Source: Stramenopiles sp. TOSAG23-2 (Eukaryota > Sar). Taken from it: 17,330 nt of DNA. A model generated the notes under the pieces. That model was not told the origin of the DNA, did not search any database, and worked only from the letters and a program-made list of their open reading frames with translations. A program made the translations under genes and the position numbers. Positions 6,292-16,579 of the stretch are shown piece by piece; positions within the stretch are counted from its first letter, which is position 1, and each line of letters opens with the position of its first letter. The DNA lies in the NCBI GenBank assembly GCA_900128395.1, contig LT649649.1:1-17330 (forward strand), in the 5' to 3' direction.

Positions 6292-9200
6292 ATGGCGACT
6301 AGACGGGTAAAAACAAAAAATCGTAGTCAAGCATATACAGGACCATCATACAAAATGCCACCATGGATGAAAAAAAAACGAGGTGGAAAACGTGGACGTG
6401 GTGGTAGACGTGGCGGAAAACGTGGTGGACGAGGTGGTGGAAGAAGTGGTGGAAGAGGAGATAACAATGCTAGAAAGAAGAAAGTTCCTGATGCACCTGC
6501 ATATTTGCTAGAGGAAAAGAAGAAGAAAAAAGAAAATGCCCTTGATAAACCAAAAGTTGGAGTGGTTGATGTTACTGTTAAACTACCATCTCAATTTAAA
6601 AAAGATGAAATATTTTCACTTGAAATGTCTAAATCAAATATTGCCATTATATCAAAATTAGTAGCTAACTTGCAAAAATTAGTCAAAGAGGAGGAAAACG
6701 AGAAAAAAATAGCTAATGATTTAGATAATGTTTCAAAAAACAGTACAAAGACGCTTGAAAATCAACATGAAACAAAAAAAGATACAGCTGTTATAATAGA
6801 TAAAACATTATTTAATATGAAAACAAAAAATGATAATAATAATGATAATAAAATTGAAATAATACCATCAACATTGACAACATCAAGTGATAATAATAAT
6901 AATAATAATAACAATAACAATATACTAGCACCACCAGCACCAGAGGCAATGAAAAATAATACTATAAATCCTCCTAATATTGTTTCACAACAAGTAACTG
7001 TAGATGGGGTTTTACTTGATTATTTAACTAATCATTTACAATTTAAAGAAACAGTTGCAACAAAATCATTATCGATATGCATGACAACAAACAACAACAA
7101 CAATAATAATATTAATAACAATAACAACAACGACGACGATAGTATATCGACAAATAAACCACCAACATCTGCAGAACGTGAAAGTTTGTTGCAAAAAGTA
7201 TTAGATTGGCTATGTTTAAATCTAGAAAAGAAAGAATTAGAAAATGCTTTTATATTGAAAAAAAAAAGCAGATCACGCCAACAAGATAAAATTAATCAAC
7301 GTTTAGCATCAGGCCAAGCACGTTTCATAAAAATTACAAGTAATCATAGTGGTATAAAATTAGTTAAAGCAAATTGGAAGTTAGAATCACGAATAAATTA
7401 TTTTTGTAAATTTGGATTTAATCGTATAGCAATTCAAAATATAATTCAATCAAATCCAGATATTAGTAACATTATTAATAATAATAACAATAATAATGAT
7501 GTAGCAGTAGAAGAAGAAGAAGAAGAAGCTGTAGTCAAGTTTCAAAATAATAAAATATATTCAATAATAATGCCATTATTAATGAAATCATTTTACGAAG
7601 AAAGTGATATTTTAGAAATGAAAAAAATTGTTGAAAATGGAATAACTGAAACAACGGAGGAATTAGATGAAATGGTTGAAGATGAATTAATGGCATTAGA
7701 AAGTATTTATGGCGAAACTATGGTAGAACATATTAATCCAATGAGTGATACAGCGGTTAATAACAACAACAATAATAATAAGGGGACAAACATTTTAAAA
7801 AATAACGCAAAACTTATTTGTTTAAATTTTCAAGCACCTTGGTTATATGATTTGAAAGATTTATGTCTAAAAGTTGGATTTAGTGGGCAATATGGTATGA
7901 CATTGGACAATGATAGTGGTAATAATAATAACAATAAGAAAAATACTAATAATATGGAAAGATGGAATCAATGCAAATTATACGTAGCATTACCGGAGAA
8001 ATACCCAATGTTACCACCATTTCTATGTTTTCACTCTACCATTTTGCCACCACAAGCATGTAAATCAATTTCAAAATATTTAATTAAAAAAATATTTCCA
8101 TCTCAAATAGGTGGGCCAGTATTGTACAATTTAATTGATGAATTAATGGTTGAAATGGAAGCATTTAATATATCTAAACGTATCTTAGAAGAAAGGTTGC
8201 CAAAAGTGGCAAATCCAATCAAAGGAACGACACGAAAAGAAAAAAATCAATATAAGAAGAAAAACGAGACGGAAACGTTAAATAAAATGAAAAATCAACG
8301 TACCAAAAAAGAGTCTGATAATGTTATTCAAAAACGTTTGTCAAATGCGAAAAAATCACATACGAAAATTTTAGCAGATAGAGAACGGGAACGTTCTAGA
8401 GCACTGGAAGCAGAGCAGGAAAAAAGACGAAATTATTTTTATGATAGGAATAAAAAAAGAAAAGAAGAAGAAGAAGAGGAACAGCGTTTAAAACTTGAAA
8501 AAGAGAAAAAAGCAAAGGAGGCAATAAAAACAAAAACGGAGAAAAGAGATTTACGTTTGAAAAAATTAGAAAATAAGGGAAAACAAATTACTTTACGTAA
8601 TGTTATGAAAGAAGTAAATGCTGATCGACATAGAAAGAAGCATGGTATAGAGGATGATCATGACTATGATAATAATAATAACAATATTAATAGCCAACAC
8701 TTAAATAGAACAGGCGGACCAGAAGGAAAAAAAGAAATTATTTATGATATAAAACCAAATACAGAGAATGCAGTTAAAAAATTAGGTTTGAAATTTAAAC
8801 CATCCCCTTTATTAGCTGGTATCGTTAAAACAGTTGAAAATGAGAAAAAAGAATCGCCATGGTTGTATGATGACGATGATGATGATGGCAAGCAAGTAGA
8901 AAGTCATAATAAACAATCAGCGCAAGGTGGCAATACCAATAATAGTAACAACAACAATTACGATCCATTAATAAGAGAAGTATCATCAAAATTATTAAAA
9001 AATTATAATAAAGTGAAAAAGACAAAAAAATATCATGAAATGATAAGACAACGATCGAGATTACCGGCATATTCCATGAGAGAGGATATTATCCAAATTA
9101 TTTTAAACAATCAAGTCGTCGTCATATCTGGTGAAACAGGTTGTGGGAAAACAACGCAAGTACCGCAAATTGTATTGGATTGGATGATTGAAAATAATAA

Positions 9201-11511
9201 AGGTGCTTTATGCAATATGATTTGTACTCAACCTCGACGTATTTCTGCAATTGGAGTTGCAGATCGTATCGCATCGGAGCGTGTAGAACGTGTTGGAGAA
9301 ACTGTTGGATATCAAATTAGGTTAGAGACAAGACGTTCTGCAAAGACAAGATTGTTATTTTGTACAACTGGAGTTTTACTTCGTAGATTACAATGCGATC
9401 CTGATTTAAAAGGTGTTTCACATATATTTGTCGATGAAATACATGAAAGAGATTTATCTACTGATTTTTTGTTGATTATTTTACGTGGCTTAATTAAAAA
9501 AAGACCAAATTTACATTTAGTTTTGATGAGTGCAACATTAAATGCATTGATGTTTGCAGAATATTTTGCAAGCTCTACATATGGTGCACCAGCGCCTATT
9601 GTAGAAATCCCAGGACGTGCATTTCCAGTCAAAGATTATTATTTAGAAGATGCATTAGAAATTACAGGGCATAAGATCGAACCTCAAAGTGATTGTGCAA
9701 AAAAAGTAGATACAAGGAAGAAAAGAAACAATAACAAATCTTCTGGCGGTGGTGAGCAAAAAGAACGCCCTGTATTGAACAAAAAGCAATTACGGAAAAA
9801 ATTTCCTGAATTATCAAATGATACGTTACGATCATTATCAATGGTGGATGAAGAAATAATTAATTATGAATTGATTGAGGAATTGATTAAACATATCGCG
9901 GCAACTACTAAAGAAGGGGCCATATTATGTTTTTTGCCAGGTTTAATGGAAATACAAACATTGTATGAACAATTAAATTTAATAGCAGAAGAACATAATT
10001 TAGAAGTTTATCCATTGCATTCATCTTTATCGACCATGGAACAAAAAGCTGTATTCAATCATCCTGAAAATGGCTTAAGGAAAGTTGTTGTATCTACAAA
10101 CATAGCTGAAACGTCTATTACTATTGATGATGTTATATATGTAATTGATGCTGGTAGAGTGAAAGAAAATCGATATGATCATGAAAAAAATATGGCACAA
10201 TTAGTCGAAACGTGGGTCTCATTAGCATCTGCAAAGCAGCGACGTGGTCGTGCTGGTCGTGTACAACCAGGTATATGTTATCATTTATTTTCTACCATGA
10301 CGAAAGAAGTCTTGTCTGAATATACAATGCCAGAAATGCATCGTGTCCCATTACATGAAATGGTATTGCAAATTAAAGTATTGGATTTATTAGATGGAGA
10401 TGCTGCGACATTTTTAGGTCAAGCTGTTACACCACCAGATGAAACGGCAATAAATACAGCGCTGGAAACATTACGTCGTTTGCAAGCAATTAATTTAGAT
10501 GAAAATGATCGATTGACACCATTAGGTTACCATTTAGCAACCTTACCAGTTGACCCGTGCCTTGGGAAAATATTATTATATGGATCTATCTTTAGAATTC
10601 TTGATCCATGTTTGACCATTGCTGCATCGATGAGTTTTCGCTCCCCGTTTTTCTCACCACTTGATGTACGTGAAGTAGCAGATGAAAAGAAACGTGATTT
10701 TAATGTTGGTAAAAGCGATGCATTGACACTTTTAAATGCATATGATGAATGGCGAAAGGCAAAACAAAAAGGACCAAATGCTGAATGGAAATTTTTAAAA
10801 AGTAATTTTTTATCACGTCAAACATTATCGATGATCAGTGAAATGCGACAACAATTTGCTGAATTAATTATTGGTATTGGATTTGCAAAACGAGCACCAA
10901 AACAAAAATATCGTGGTGGCAAAAATGACAATAATGGTAGACAAAGACGTGGTGGCCGGCATAATAACAAATACGATAGATATAAAATTCATTCGGATTA
11001 TAACAAAAATGTGGGTAATTTGCATTTATACAAAGCAGTATTATGCAGTGGTTTATACCCAAATATTGTTGTGGTACATCGACCACCAAATGGACAAGTG
11101 AAAGAGATGGGAGATTTAAAATTAGTAGGTATGGATAAGGAAGAATGTTCATTACACCCATGTTCTGTTAATTTTAACGATTTAGATTTAAAAGGTTTTT
11201 TAATGTACCATGAAAAAGTTGAGACGTCAAAGGTATATTTACGAGATTGTACGACTGTGAAATCATACCCGTTGTTATTATTTGGTGGGAAATTAACAGT
11301 ATGGCACAAAGAGAAAATGATCACGGTGGATGATTGGGTAGCATTTAAAGGAGATCGCAAAGTTGCCGTATTAGTTCGTTTGTTACGGGATGGATTGGAA
11401 AATATTATGAGAAAGAAAATCATGTATCCGGATGAAGATGTGACAAAATCTGGGGAAGAAATTTTAGATAGTATTTGTAAATTGTTGGAAACGGAAGGTG
11501 GTAGTTTGTAA
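6292..11511 (+). CDS. DExH-box RNA helicase of the DHX29/DHX57 (YLR419W-like) group
   Basis: 1739 aa from the ATG at 6292 (AACATGG context, with an in-frame TAA just upstream at 6280). Order of parts: an RGG-rich stretch (about 24-60); a segment with LDWLCLNL (about 304-311), as found at the N-terminus of DHX29-type helicases; an RWD domain starting DELMALESIYGE (464 on) and broken up by Asn-rich inserts; a long Lys/Glu coiled-coil stretch (about 650-790); then the helicase core with motif I GETGCGKT (947-954), motif II DEIHER (1048-1053), SAT (1080-1082), motif V STNIAETSITI (1268 on) and motif VI QRRGRAGR (1316-1323); then HA2 and OB-fold regions to the C-terminus. All key ATPase residues are present. 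It is longer than typical family members (about 1370-1440 aa), largely through low-complexity inserts. A role in translation or RNP remodelling is inferred from the family. No introns. Confidence 0.93.
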   Translation: MATRRVKTKNRSQAYTGPSYKMPPWMKKKRGGKRGRGGRRGGKRGGRGGGRSGGRGDNNARKKKVPDAPAYLLEEKKKKKENALDKPKVGVVDVTVKLPSQFKKDEIFSLEMSKSNIAIISKLVANLQKLVKEEENEKKIANDLDNVSKNSTKTLENQHETKKDTAVIIDKTLFNMKTKNDNNNDNKIEIIPSTLTTSSDNNNNNNNNNNILAPPAPEAMKNNTINPPNIVSQQVTVDGVLLDYLTNHLQFKETVATKSLSICMTTNNNNNNNINNNNNNDDDSISTNKPPTSAERESLLQKVLDWLCLNLEKKELENAFILKKKSRSRQQDKINQRLASGQARFIKITSNHSGIKLVKANWKLESRINYFCKFGFNRIAIQNIIQSNPDISNIINNNNNNNDVAVEEEEEEAVVKFQNNKIYSIIMPLLMKSFYEESDILEMKKIVENGITETTEELDEMVEDELMALESIYGETMVEHINPMSDTAVNNNNNNNKGTNILKNNAKLICLNFQAPWLYDLKDLCLKVGFSGQYGMTLDNDSGNNNNNKKNTNNMERWNQCKLYVALPEKYPMLPPFLCFHSTILPPQACKSISKYLIKKIFPSQIGGPVLYNLIDELMVEMEAFNISKRILEERLPKVANPIKGTTRKEKNQYKKKNETETLNKMKNQRTKKESDNVIQKRLSNAKKSHTKILADRERERSRALEAEQEKRRNYFYDRNKKRKEEEEEEQRLKLEKEKKAKEAIKTKTEKRDLRLKKLENKGKQITLRNVMKEVNADRHRKKHGIEDDHDYDNNNNNINSQHLNRTGGPEGKKEIIYDIKPNTENAVKKLGLKFKPSPLLAGIVKTVENEKKESPWLYDDDDDDGKQVESHNKQSAQGGNTNNSNNNNYDPLIREVSSKLLKNYNKVKKTKKYHEMIRQRSRLPAYSMREDIIQIILNNQVVVISGETGCGKTTQVPQIVLDWMIENNKGALCNMICTQPRRISAIGVADRIASERVERVGETVGYQIRLETRRSAKTRLLFCTTGVLLRRLQCDPDLKGVSHIFVDEIHERDLSTDFLLIILRGLIKKRPNLHLVLMSATLNALMFAEYFASSTYGAPAPIVEIPGRAFPVKDYYLEDALEITGHKIEPQSDCAKKVDTRKKRNNNKSSGGGEQKERPVLNKKQLRKKFPELSNDTLRSLSMVDEEIINYELIEELIKHIAATTKEGAILCFLPGLMEIQTLYEQLNLIAEEHNLEVYPLHSSLSTMEQKAVFNHPENGLRKVVVSTNIAETSITIDDVIYVIDAGRVKENRYDHEKNMAQLVETWVSLASAKQRRGRAGRVQPGICYHLFSTMTKEVLSEYTMPEMHRVPLHEMVLQIKVLDLLDGDAATFLGQAVTPPDETAINTALETLRRLQAINLDENDRLTPLGYHLATLPVDPCLGKILLYGSIFRILDPCLTIAASMSFRSPFFSPLDVREVADEKKRDFNVGKSDALTLLNAYDEWRKAKQKGPNAEWKFLKSNFLSRQTLSMISEMRQQFAELIIGIGFAKRAPKQKYRGGKNDNNGRQRRGGRHNNKYDRYKIHSDYNKNVGNLHLYKAVLCSGLYPNIVVVHRPPNGQVKEMGDLKLVGMDKEECSLHPCSVNFNDLDLKGFLMYHEKVETSKVYLRDCTTVKSYPLLLFGGKLTVWHKEKMITVDDWVAFKGDRKVAVLVRLLRDGLENIMRKKIMYPDEDVTKSGEEILDSICKLLETEGGSL

Positions 11512-11938
11512 TAATAATATAATTTCAAATAATTATTTATTATAAGGTAAAAATACGAGAGAGACGTGCAATATTTAATTTCTATTTTTATACTTGTTAC
11601 AGTAAGGATTTTAGGAAATCCTGTTCCTATACTATTTCTCCTACCACGTGAACGATGACCTCTGCAATATAGACCACCACTTGAAAAAACGAAAAAACAC
11701 AATAATAAAAATATGCACGAAAGGTTGCAAAGAAAAAGAATGATATGTGCATATATATAGAAGAAAGAAAAACAAAATAAAAAAGAAAAAGAAACAAATC
11801 ATAACATCTAGCAAAAAACAAAACAAAACAATATATATATATAATATATACAAAAAAAAAGCAAATTTTATATTTAACGTACAACCAAATTAAAAAAAGA
11901 AAGTAAAAAAAAAACAATATACAGTATAATTTAAAAAA
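11512..11938. other. Intergenic region: helicase 3' end and A-rich leader of the next gene
   Basis: The first part is the 3' flank of the helicase gene, with a small hairpin AGGATTT-TAGG-AAATCCT at 11605-11622. From about 11680 the + strand becomes strongly A-rich (many A runs, a TATATA tract near 11832), which fits a promoter and 5' leader for the gene at 11939. No gene is seen; the minus-strand frames here are artefacts of the A-rich strand. Confidence 0.55.
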
Positions 11939-13564
11939 ATGACCTCGATAACAAGCATTAACGATACAATGACAGCTATAAACGAAGCTTGCAAAGCAAA
12001 AGGTGGCGTATATTCAAATTATTCATGTAAAACAGTATCCTGGGATGATGTAAAACGTGGAAATGTAGGTGGAAATTTATCTTGCTGGGGCGCCAACATT
12101 ACAGATACATATTTAACAGCAAAAGATGGTCGACGTCTATTCACCGTAAGATCAGATAATTGGAACGAAAAACTTGGCGTCATCTCTACTGGAGATATTG
12201 CGTTAGTTCAAGGTAATCAAGTAACATCATCAACGACTAAGAAACCGGTTGATAGTGCCGGTTTTCTTACAAATTTATTTACAAAAAATCAACGGGACAA
12301 TAATAACAACAACAGCAACAACATTGGTGTTCCAAAAGCAGAATTAAAACCGATTACATTGAAACAATTTTTGAAAAATGCCAAACAATATGGTGAATAT
12401 GCAAACTTAAAGACGGAAAATCTTGATAATGATATTTTAGATCAAAAATGTTCCATACGATTTCAAACAACATTTCTTCCGGTGAAGGAAGATGCAAAAG
12501 CAACGTTGGAATTTGCAACTGAGGCATATAATTACAATACAAGAAGCGATGCAGATCCACGTAATTTAATTTTACTTTGTACAACACAAGGTATTGCACT
12601 TCAACAAGATGGTAAAGGCAAGAAACGATTGTATCATCATGCGGTTGATTCTGAAAATAAAATTCATCGCTATTGGTTAGAAGCAGAACGTAGTAAGCAT
12701 AAAGTTGGTGGGGAGCAAAAAGAAACAAAAGAAGAACGCGACGATGCAATTGCAAGAGGTAAAGCAACGTCAAGTGTTATTGGAATCAAATCTATGGGAA
12801 CTCGTTTCAATGTATTAATGACGATTCAAATCCCATTAGAACAAAAAAAGAAACCACAATTCCGTTCATTAGGTGGTGGTTTTGGTTTTGGTGCTGGCCA
12901 GGCCAACATAGCTTTTGGTTTTGGTGGTGGTGTTAGCGCCGGTGGTGTTAGCGCCTTTGGTGGTGCCAAGACAGGCAGCGGCTTATTTGGTAGTGCATAC
13001 GGTGCATGCAGTTTTGGTGCACCAATGATGCAACAACAACAAAATGTTTCATTCGGTTCACTATCATCGCAATCAATGGAGTTATGTGACTCAAGTGCAG
13101 TATTTACCTCTACTAAGTCGAAAAAACCAAAAGGTTTTAGTTTCGGTGCTAAATTAAGTAAAAAATCAAGTCGCAAAAAGCGTAAAGCAACTAAACAAGT
13201 TAAAAAAGGCACAGCTAATGCCGCTCGTGTTTCACGTGGTAAAGAGTTCGATGTTTGGAATGGTTTGTCACAAACAGAACCAAAAAGAAATGAAAGTGAA
13301 CATATTACTGTTACGATAGTTTCATATTTTACAATTGCTGGTGGTGTTCCAAGCGAAGCAGATGTAGTTGCTGCTATTGATGATATGGAAAAATTATATA
13401 ATTCATGCACTGAAAAAGGAAATTTAGCAGATGATACGTTTGATTTCATGAAAGACGAATTGACTGTAAAAGATGTTGTTGATATTCAAACAAAGATCAA
13501 AACACAACCAGCCTTTGTTCCATCCAATGTTGGTGTAACAAATCATGATGTATTTCCAGAATAA
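11939..13564 (+). CDS. Conserved-looking protein of unknown function with FG/Gly-rich insert and basic stretch
   Basis: 541 aa from the ATG at 11939 (AAAAAAATGACC). I do not recognise a named domain, but the unbroken, compositionally normal blocks VSWDDVKRGNVGGNLSCWG (33-51), CSIRFQTTFLPV (171-182), NLILLCTTQG (209-218) and MGTRFNVLMTIQIPL (286-300) look like a constrained globular fold. Residues about 311-376 are Gly/Phe-rich with GFGFG, FGFGGG, SFG and QQQQ. Residues about 392-423 are strongly basic (KSKKPKG, KKSSRKKRK), a plausible nuclear localisation signal. A compact C-terminal segment (456-541) starts ITVTIVSYFTIAGG. FG motifs plus a basic signal could suggest the nucleus, but too few FG repeats are present to call a nucleoporin. 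Asn-rich linker at 121-128. Its start, stop and composition fit its neighbours. Confidence 0.8.
   Translation: MTSITSINDTMTAINEACKAKGGVYSNYSCKTVSWDDVKRGNVGGNLSCWGANITDTYLTAKDGRRLFTVRSDNWNEKLGVISTGDIALVQGNQVTSSTTKKPVDSAGFLTNLFTKNQRDNNNNNSNNIGVPKAELKPITLKQFLKNAKQYGEYANLKTENLDNDILDQKCSIRFQTTFLPVKEDAKATLEFATEAYNYNTRSDADPRNLILLCTTQGIALQQDGKGKKRLYHHAVDSENKIHRYWLEAERSKHKVGGEQKETKEERDDAIARGKATSSVIGIKSMGTRFNVLMTIQIPLEQKKKPQFRSLGGGFGFGAGQANIAFGFGGGVSAGGVSAFGGAKTGSGLFGSAYGACSFGAPMMQQQQNVSFGSLSSQSMELCDSSAVFTSTKSKKPKGFSFGAKLSKKSSRKKRKATKQVKKGTANAARVSRGKEFDVWNGLSQTEPKRNESEHITVTIVSYFTIAGGVPSEADVVAAIDDMEKLYNSCTEKGNLADDTFDFMKDELTVKDVVDIQTKIKTQPAFVPSNVGVTNHDVFPE
12926..12955. repeat. 15-bp perfect in-frame tandem repeat
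   Basis: GGTGGTGTTAGCGCC occurs twice head to tail and encodes GGVSAGGVSA within the FG/Gly-rich insert of the unknown-function gene. Confidence 0.9.
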
Positions 13565-13606
13565 ATGATTTGTAAAACGAGAAGGTATGTGTGTATACAT
13601 ATTATA

Positions 13607-13612
13607 AATAAA
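13607..13612 (+). terminator. Candidate polyadenylation signal AATAAA
   Basis: AATAAA lies about 43 nt after the stop codon of the unknown-function gene, a normal distance for a 3' end signal. In such AT-rich DNA a chance match is easy. Confidence 0.4.
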
Positions 13613-13802
13613 ATGATAAAAGTGTGAATATGAATGATGTGCCATTCTGGAGTGTTTGTATAAGTTATAATATATAAAAAAATTGAATGTGTCAACAAAA
13701 AAATATATATCACGGACTATAGCTTAATTATTATACTATTATATTATTATTCTATTATTCTATTACTCTCTTCATGAAAAAAAAAGTAACCACAAGTGCA
13801 TA

Positions 13803-13826
13803 ATATATATATATATACACACACAC
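13803..13826. repeat. Compound (AT)n(AC)n microsatellite
   Basis: Seven AT units are followed by five AC units about 35 bp upstream of the ATP-grasp start codon, within the presumed leader or promoter. Confidence 0.85.
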
Positions 13827-13860
13827 AATCCCATACCCACTTCTTTATGTATATTCAATA

Positions 13861-15003
13861 ATGTCAAAACGAAAACACGAACAAGTGACTGCATTAAGCA
13901 ATAATAATAATTATGATGCAATATTATTAAATAATAAGAAAATTATAATTTTAATTGGACAAAACAAAGACTCAGAAGCAATTTGGGTAAAATCAGTTTA
14001 CAATGAATTAAAAACACTTTTGTTGACAGACCCGTCAACGAAAAAAGCAAAATTAGAAATATTATCAGTTGAAAGTTTATCCATTAATGTATATTCAAAT
14101 GTTATAAATGATTGGCATTATGTAATTAATCGTGTTCCAGAGAGTTCACCATCAAACATCGCAAAAACAGCAACTGCTATATTAAAATATTGTGATTTAT
14201 TGAATGTATCGGTCTTTAATAACTATGAAAGTTATTTGATTGGACAAAATAAGTTATTACATCATGGAATCTTATCTGCACTTTCATTAACATCTCCAAA
14301 ATCAGTGTTGGTTAGGAATATAGATACAATAAAAACTATTGCTAATCAAACGAAGTTAAAGTTCCCATTGCTTTTAAAACCAAATAGTGGTGGCTATGGC
14401 AGAGGCATTTTGCAATTTCAAACAAAAGATGAATTGATGCAATTTTGTGATAATAATAATAATAATAATAATAAACTTTTTGGTAATGATGGTACGGCAT
14501 TATTGCAAGAATTTCATGGCAAGCTAACTGGTTCAACTGTATATCGTATATGGACATTAAATAATTGTATACAATGTGGTATTAAAGTGGAACGACCACG
14601 TGGCGGTTTTGGTGGTGCATGTCTATCAGATACGTGTGGAAGAACACAAACAATTGTCCATGCATTAGATGTGAAAAAAATTCTTGATGAAAAAATTATA
14701 AATGATATTTTAAACATAGAAAAATTATGTAAAGCGGATTGTTGTAGTGTTGAATTTTTATTTGATCAAGATAATGATGGGAATGATATCATGGACAAAC
14801 CGATTTATTTTGATGTGAATATGTTATCTACATTACCAACAAATTTGGGGATCAATGATAATAAAATTATAAATGCTGAAAATATATGGGATGGACCGAA
14901 TTGGAATCATTGGTATTTTTTTGCATTGGAAATTTTCGATAAAATTTTAAGAACTTTATCTAAAAATGAAAAAAAAAAAGAGGGACGTCGTAATGTTCTC
15001 TAA
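13861..15003 (+). CDS. ATP-grasp domain protein, RimK-like (ligase of unknown substrate)
   Basis: 380 aa from the ATG at 13861. A Rossmann-like N-terminal strand (KIIILIGQNKDSEAIWV, about 27-43) leads into VINRVPESSPSN (88-99) and NNYESYLIGQNKLLHHGIL (120-138), the pre-ATP-grasp pattern seen in RimK/carboxylate-amine ligases. The ATP-grasp core has the nucleotide-binding lysine and glycine loop FPLLLKPNSGGYGRGI (168-183, K173), LLQEFHG (214-220), the arginine-rich segment KVERPRGGFGG (242-252), and metal-binding candidates E298 (SVEFL) and D318/N320 (YFDVNMLSTLP). These enzymes form an amide or thioester via an acyl-phosphate; the substrate cannot be read from sequence. An Asn run (198-204) interrupts the domain at a loop. 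It is convergent with the next gene, 226 bp apart, and its stop codon overlaps an AATAAA. Confidence 0.85.
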   Translation: MSKRKHEQVTALSNNNNYDAILLNNKKIIILIGQNKDSEAIWVKSVYNELKTLLLTDPSTKKAKLEILSVESLSINVYSNVINDWHYVINRVPESSPSNIAKTATAILKYCDLLNVSVFNNYESYLIGQNKLLHHGILSALSLTSPKSVLVRNIDTIKTIANQTKLKFPLLLKPNSGGYGRGILQFQTKDELMQFCDNNNNNNNKLFGNDGTALLQEFHGKLTGSTVYRIWTLNNCIQCGIKVERPRGGFGGACLSDTCGRTQTIVHALDVKKILDEKIINDILNIEKLCKADCCSVEFLFDQDNDGNDIMDKPIYFDVNMLSTLPTNLGINDNKIINAENIWDGPNWNHWYFFALEIFDKILRTLSKNEKKKEGRRNVL

Positions 15004-15229
15004 TAAAACACCACGTGCGTATCTAAAAAAATATGAGAGATACACGGAAAGTTCGTACGCATATATAAACTATGATAAATAATATTTCTTGTTGTACATA
15101 CTGTAGCATACATTTATCTTTTTTTCTTGTCTTTCACACACACACATGTGCAAAACCCTGTGTACACCCACTGCTCCTCTTTCTACATTGACATCAGTCG
15201 CGTCTACTTATTTATACAGAAATAATATA

Positions 15230-16579
15230 TCACCGCCCAACAAATGAAAATGCTTGTTCAAAATCATTAATTAAATCCTTAACATTTTCAATACCAACAC
15301 TTACACGCACTAAATTTGGTTCTACACCTGCTTCTTTTAATCTTTCAAGAGGAACACTATGATGTGTCATTAATGCAGGAGATTCAATTAATGATTCTAC
15401 TGCGCCTAAACTTTCTGCTAATGTAAATAATTTTAAATTACTTAATAATGTTCGACAATCATTTAAATCACCTTTTACAAAAAACGATATCATACCGCCA
15501 AAACTCGACATTTGTCTGCAAGCTAATTCATGTTGCGGATGACTACGAAGCCCTGGATATAATACTTTTTCTACTTTTGTATGATTTTCAAGATATGTTG
15601 CGATTTCCATTGCATTTTGCTCACATCGTTCCATGCGAATACTTAACGTTTTTACCCCTCGCATTGCCATGTATGAATCAAATGGTGATAAACAAGCACC
15701 CATACTATTTTGAAGATGTTTAAATTTTTTATATAATTCAATATTTGATGTTAACACTACACCTCCAACTACATCTGAATGTCCATTTATATATTTAGTA
15801 ATTGCATGGACAACTATATCTACACCAAATGTCAATGGTTGTGATCCATTTAACGATGCAAATGTATTATCACAAGATGTTAATACATTGTATTTTTTTG
15901 CTACTTTTACAACTTTTTCAAAATCAATAATTTTTAAAGTAGGATTTGATGGAGTTTCAAACATAATTAATGTTGTATTTGGATATTGTTTTAATTCTTT
16001 TTCCAACGCACCAGGTTCATTGAAATCAATATATGATGATGATATGTTATATATTGGTCCTGCTATTGTGCGCAATAAACGTTGTGTCCCACCATACGAA
16101 TCATCACAACAAATAATATGATCTCCATGCTTGCATAGATGTACAACTGTGGTCAATGCAGCCATCCCAGAACCATATGCTGCGCAATATTTAGCTCCTT
16201 TTTCAAGTTGTGCAATGCAAATTTCAAATGCGTTACGAGTAGGATTTGTTCCACGAGCATAATCAAATCCTTTATTATATCCAGCTGGATGATTTGCCCC
16301 TGTTGGAACACCAATATTATTTTGTGAAAATGTAGTAGATAAATTAATAGGCACGCAAACACCTCCAGTACTGGAATCTGGTGGTTGCCCAGCATGTATA
16401 GCATGAGTTGAAAAGGAAGGCATAGTATTTGATAAAGATATCTTTTTTTGTCTTTTTACATTATCTTTTTTTTTCGTTTCTACTATTAATTTCACTTTTT
16501 GTCGTTGATGTAGCATAAACATGGTCATTGATGCTGTTGCAGCAGCAAATATTATTGTTGGATGTGTGATTGTTTCCAT
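15230..16579 (-). CDS. CTH: Cystathionine gamma-lyase (PLP-dependent trans-sulfuration enzyme)
   Basis: 449 aa from the ATG at 16579. The enzyme cleaves cystathionine to cysteine, 2-oxobutanoate and ammonia. From residue about 55 it aligns by eye with animal and fungal CTH: THAIHAGQPPD, FDYARGTNPTRN (105-116; Tyr and Arg bind PLP phosphate), YCAAYGSGMAA, the ring-stacking Tyr of SYGGTQ (162), D237 in CDNTF, Schiff-base Lys K262 in ITKYINGHSDVVGG, LQNSMGACLSPFDSY, YPGLRSHPQHELA, and LFTLAESLGAVESL with E389 matching the Glu typical of gamma-lyases; R425 should bind the substrate carboxylate. The usual Ser two residues before K262 is Ala (HAITKY). The N-terminal extension of about 50 residues has a hydrophobic stretch (8-23) then many Lys, possibly a targeting or anchor sequence. 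Its start lies inside the 168-bp duplication. MetB-type synthase activity is the main alternative. Confidence 0.92.
   Translation of the reverse strand: METITHPTIIFAAATASMTMFMLHQRQKVKLIVETKKKDNVKRQKKISLSNTMPSFSTHAIHAGQPPDSSTGGVCVPINLSTTFSQNNIGVPTGANHPAGYNKGFDYARGTNPTRNAFEICIAQLEKGAKYCAAYGSGMAALTTVVHLCKHGDHIICCDDSYGGTQRLLRTIAGPIYNISSSYIDFNEPGALEKELKQYPNTTLIMFETPSNPTLKIIDFEKVVKVAKKYNVLTSCDNTFASLNGSQPLTFGVDIVVHAITKYINGHSDVVGGVVLTSNIELYKKFKHLQNSMGACLSPFDSYMAMRGVKTLSIRMERCEQNAMEIATYLENHTKVEKVLYPGLRSHPQHELACRQMSSFGGMISFFVKGDLNDCRTLLSNLKLFTLAESLGAVESLIESPALMTHHSVPLERLKEAGVEPNLVRVSVGIENVKDLINDFEQAFSFVGR

Noticed and set aside
10998-11702. 234-codon minus-strand frame
   Set aside because: It lies mostly opposite the C-terminal OB-fold part of the helicase gene and is rich in Ser, Tyr and Asn as expected for an antisense shadow; no recognisable domain.
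12866-13065. FG nucleoporin call
   Set aside because: Only a handful of FG motifs in one short insert; the rest of the protein does not resemble a nucleoporin.
12826-13449. 207-codon minus-strand frame
   Set aside because: Antisense to the unknown-function gene; its Pro/Ala-rich stretch is simply the complement of the Gly/Phe codons on the other strand.
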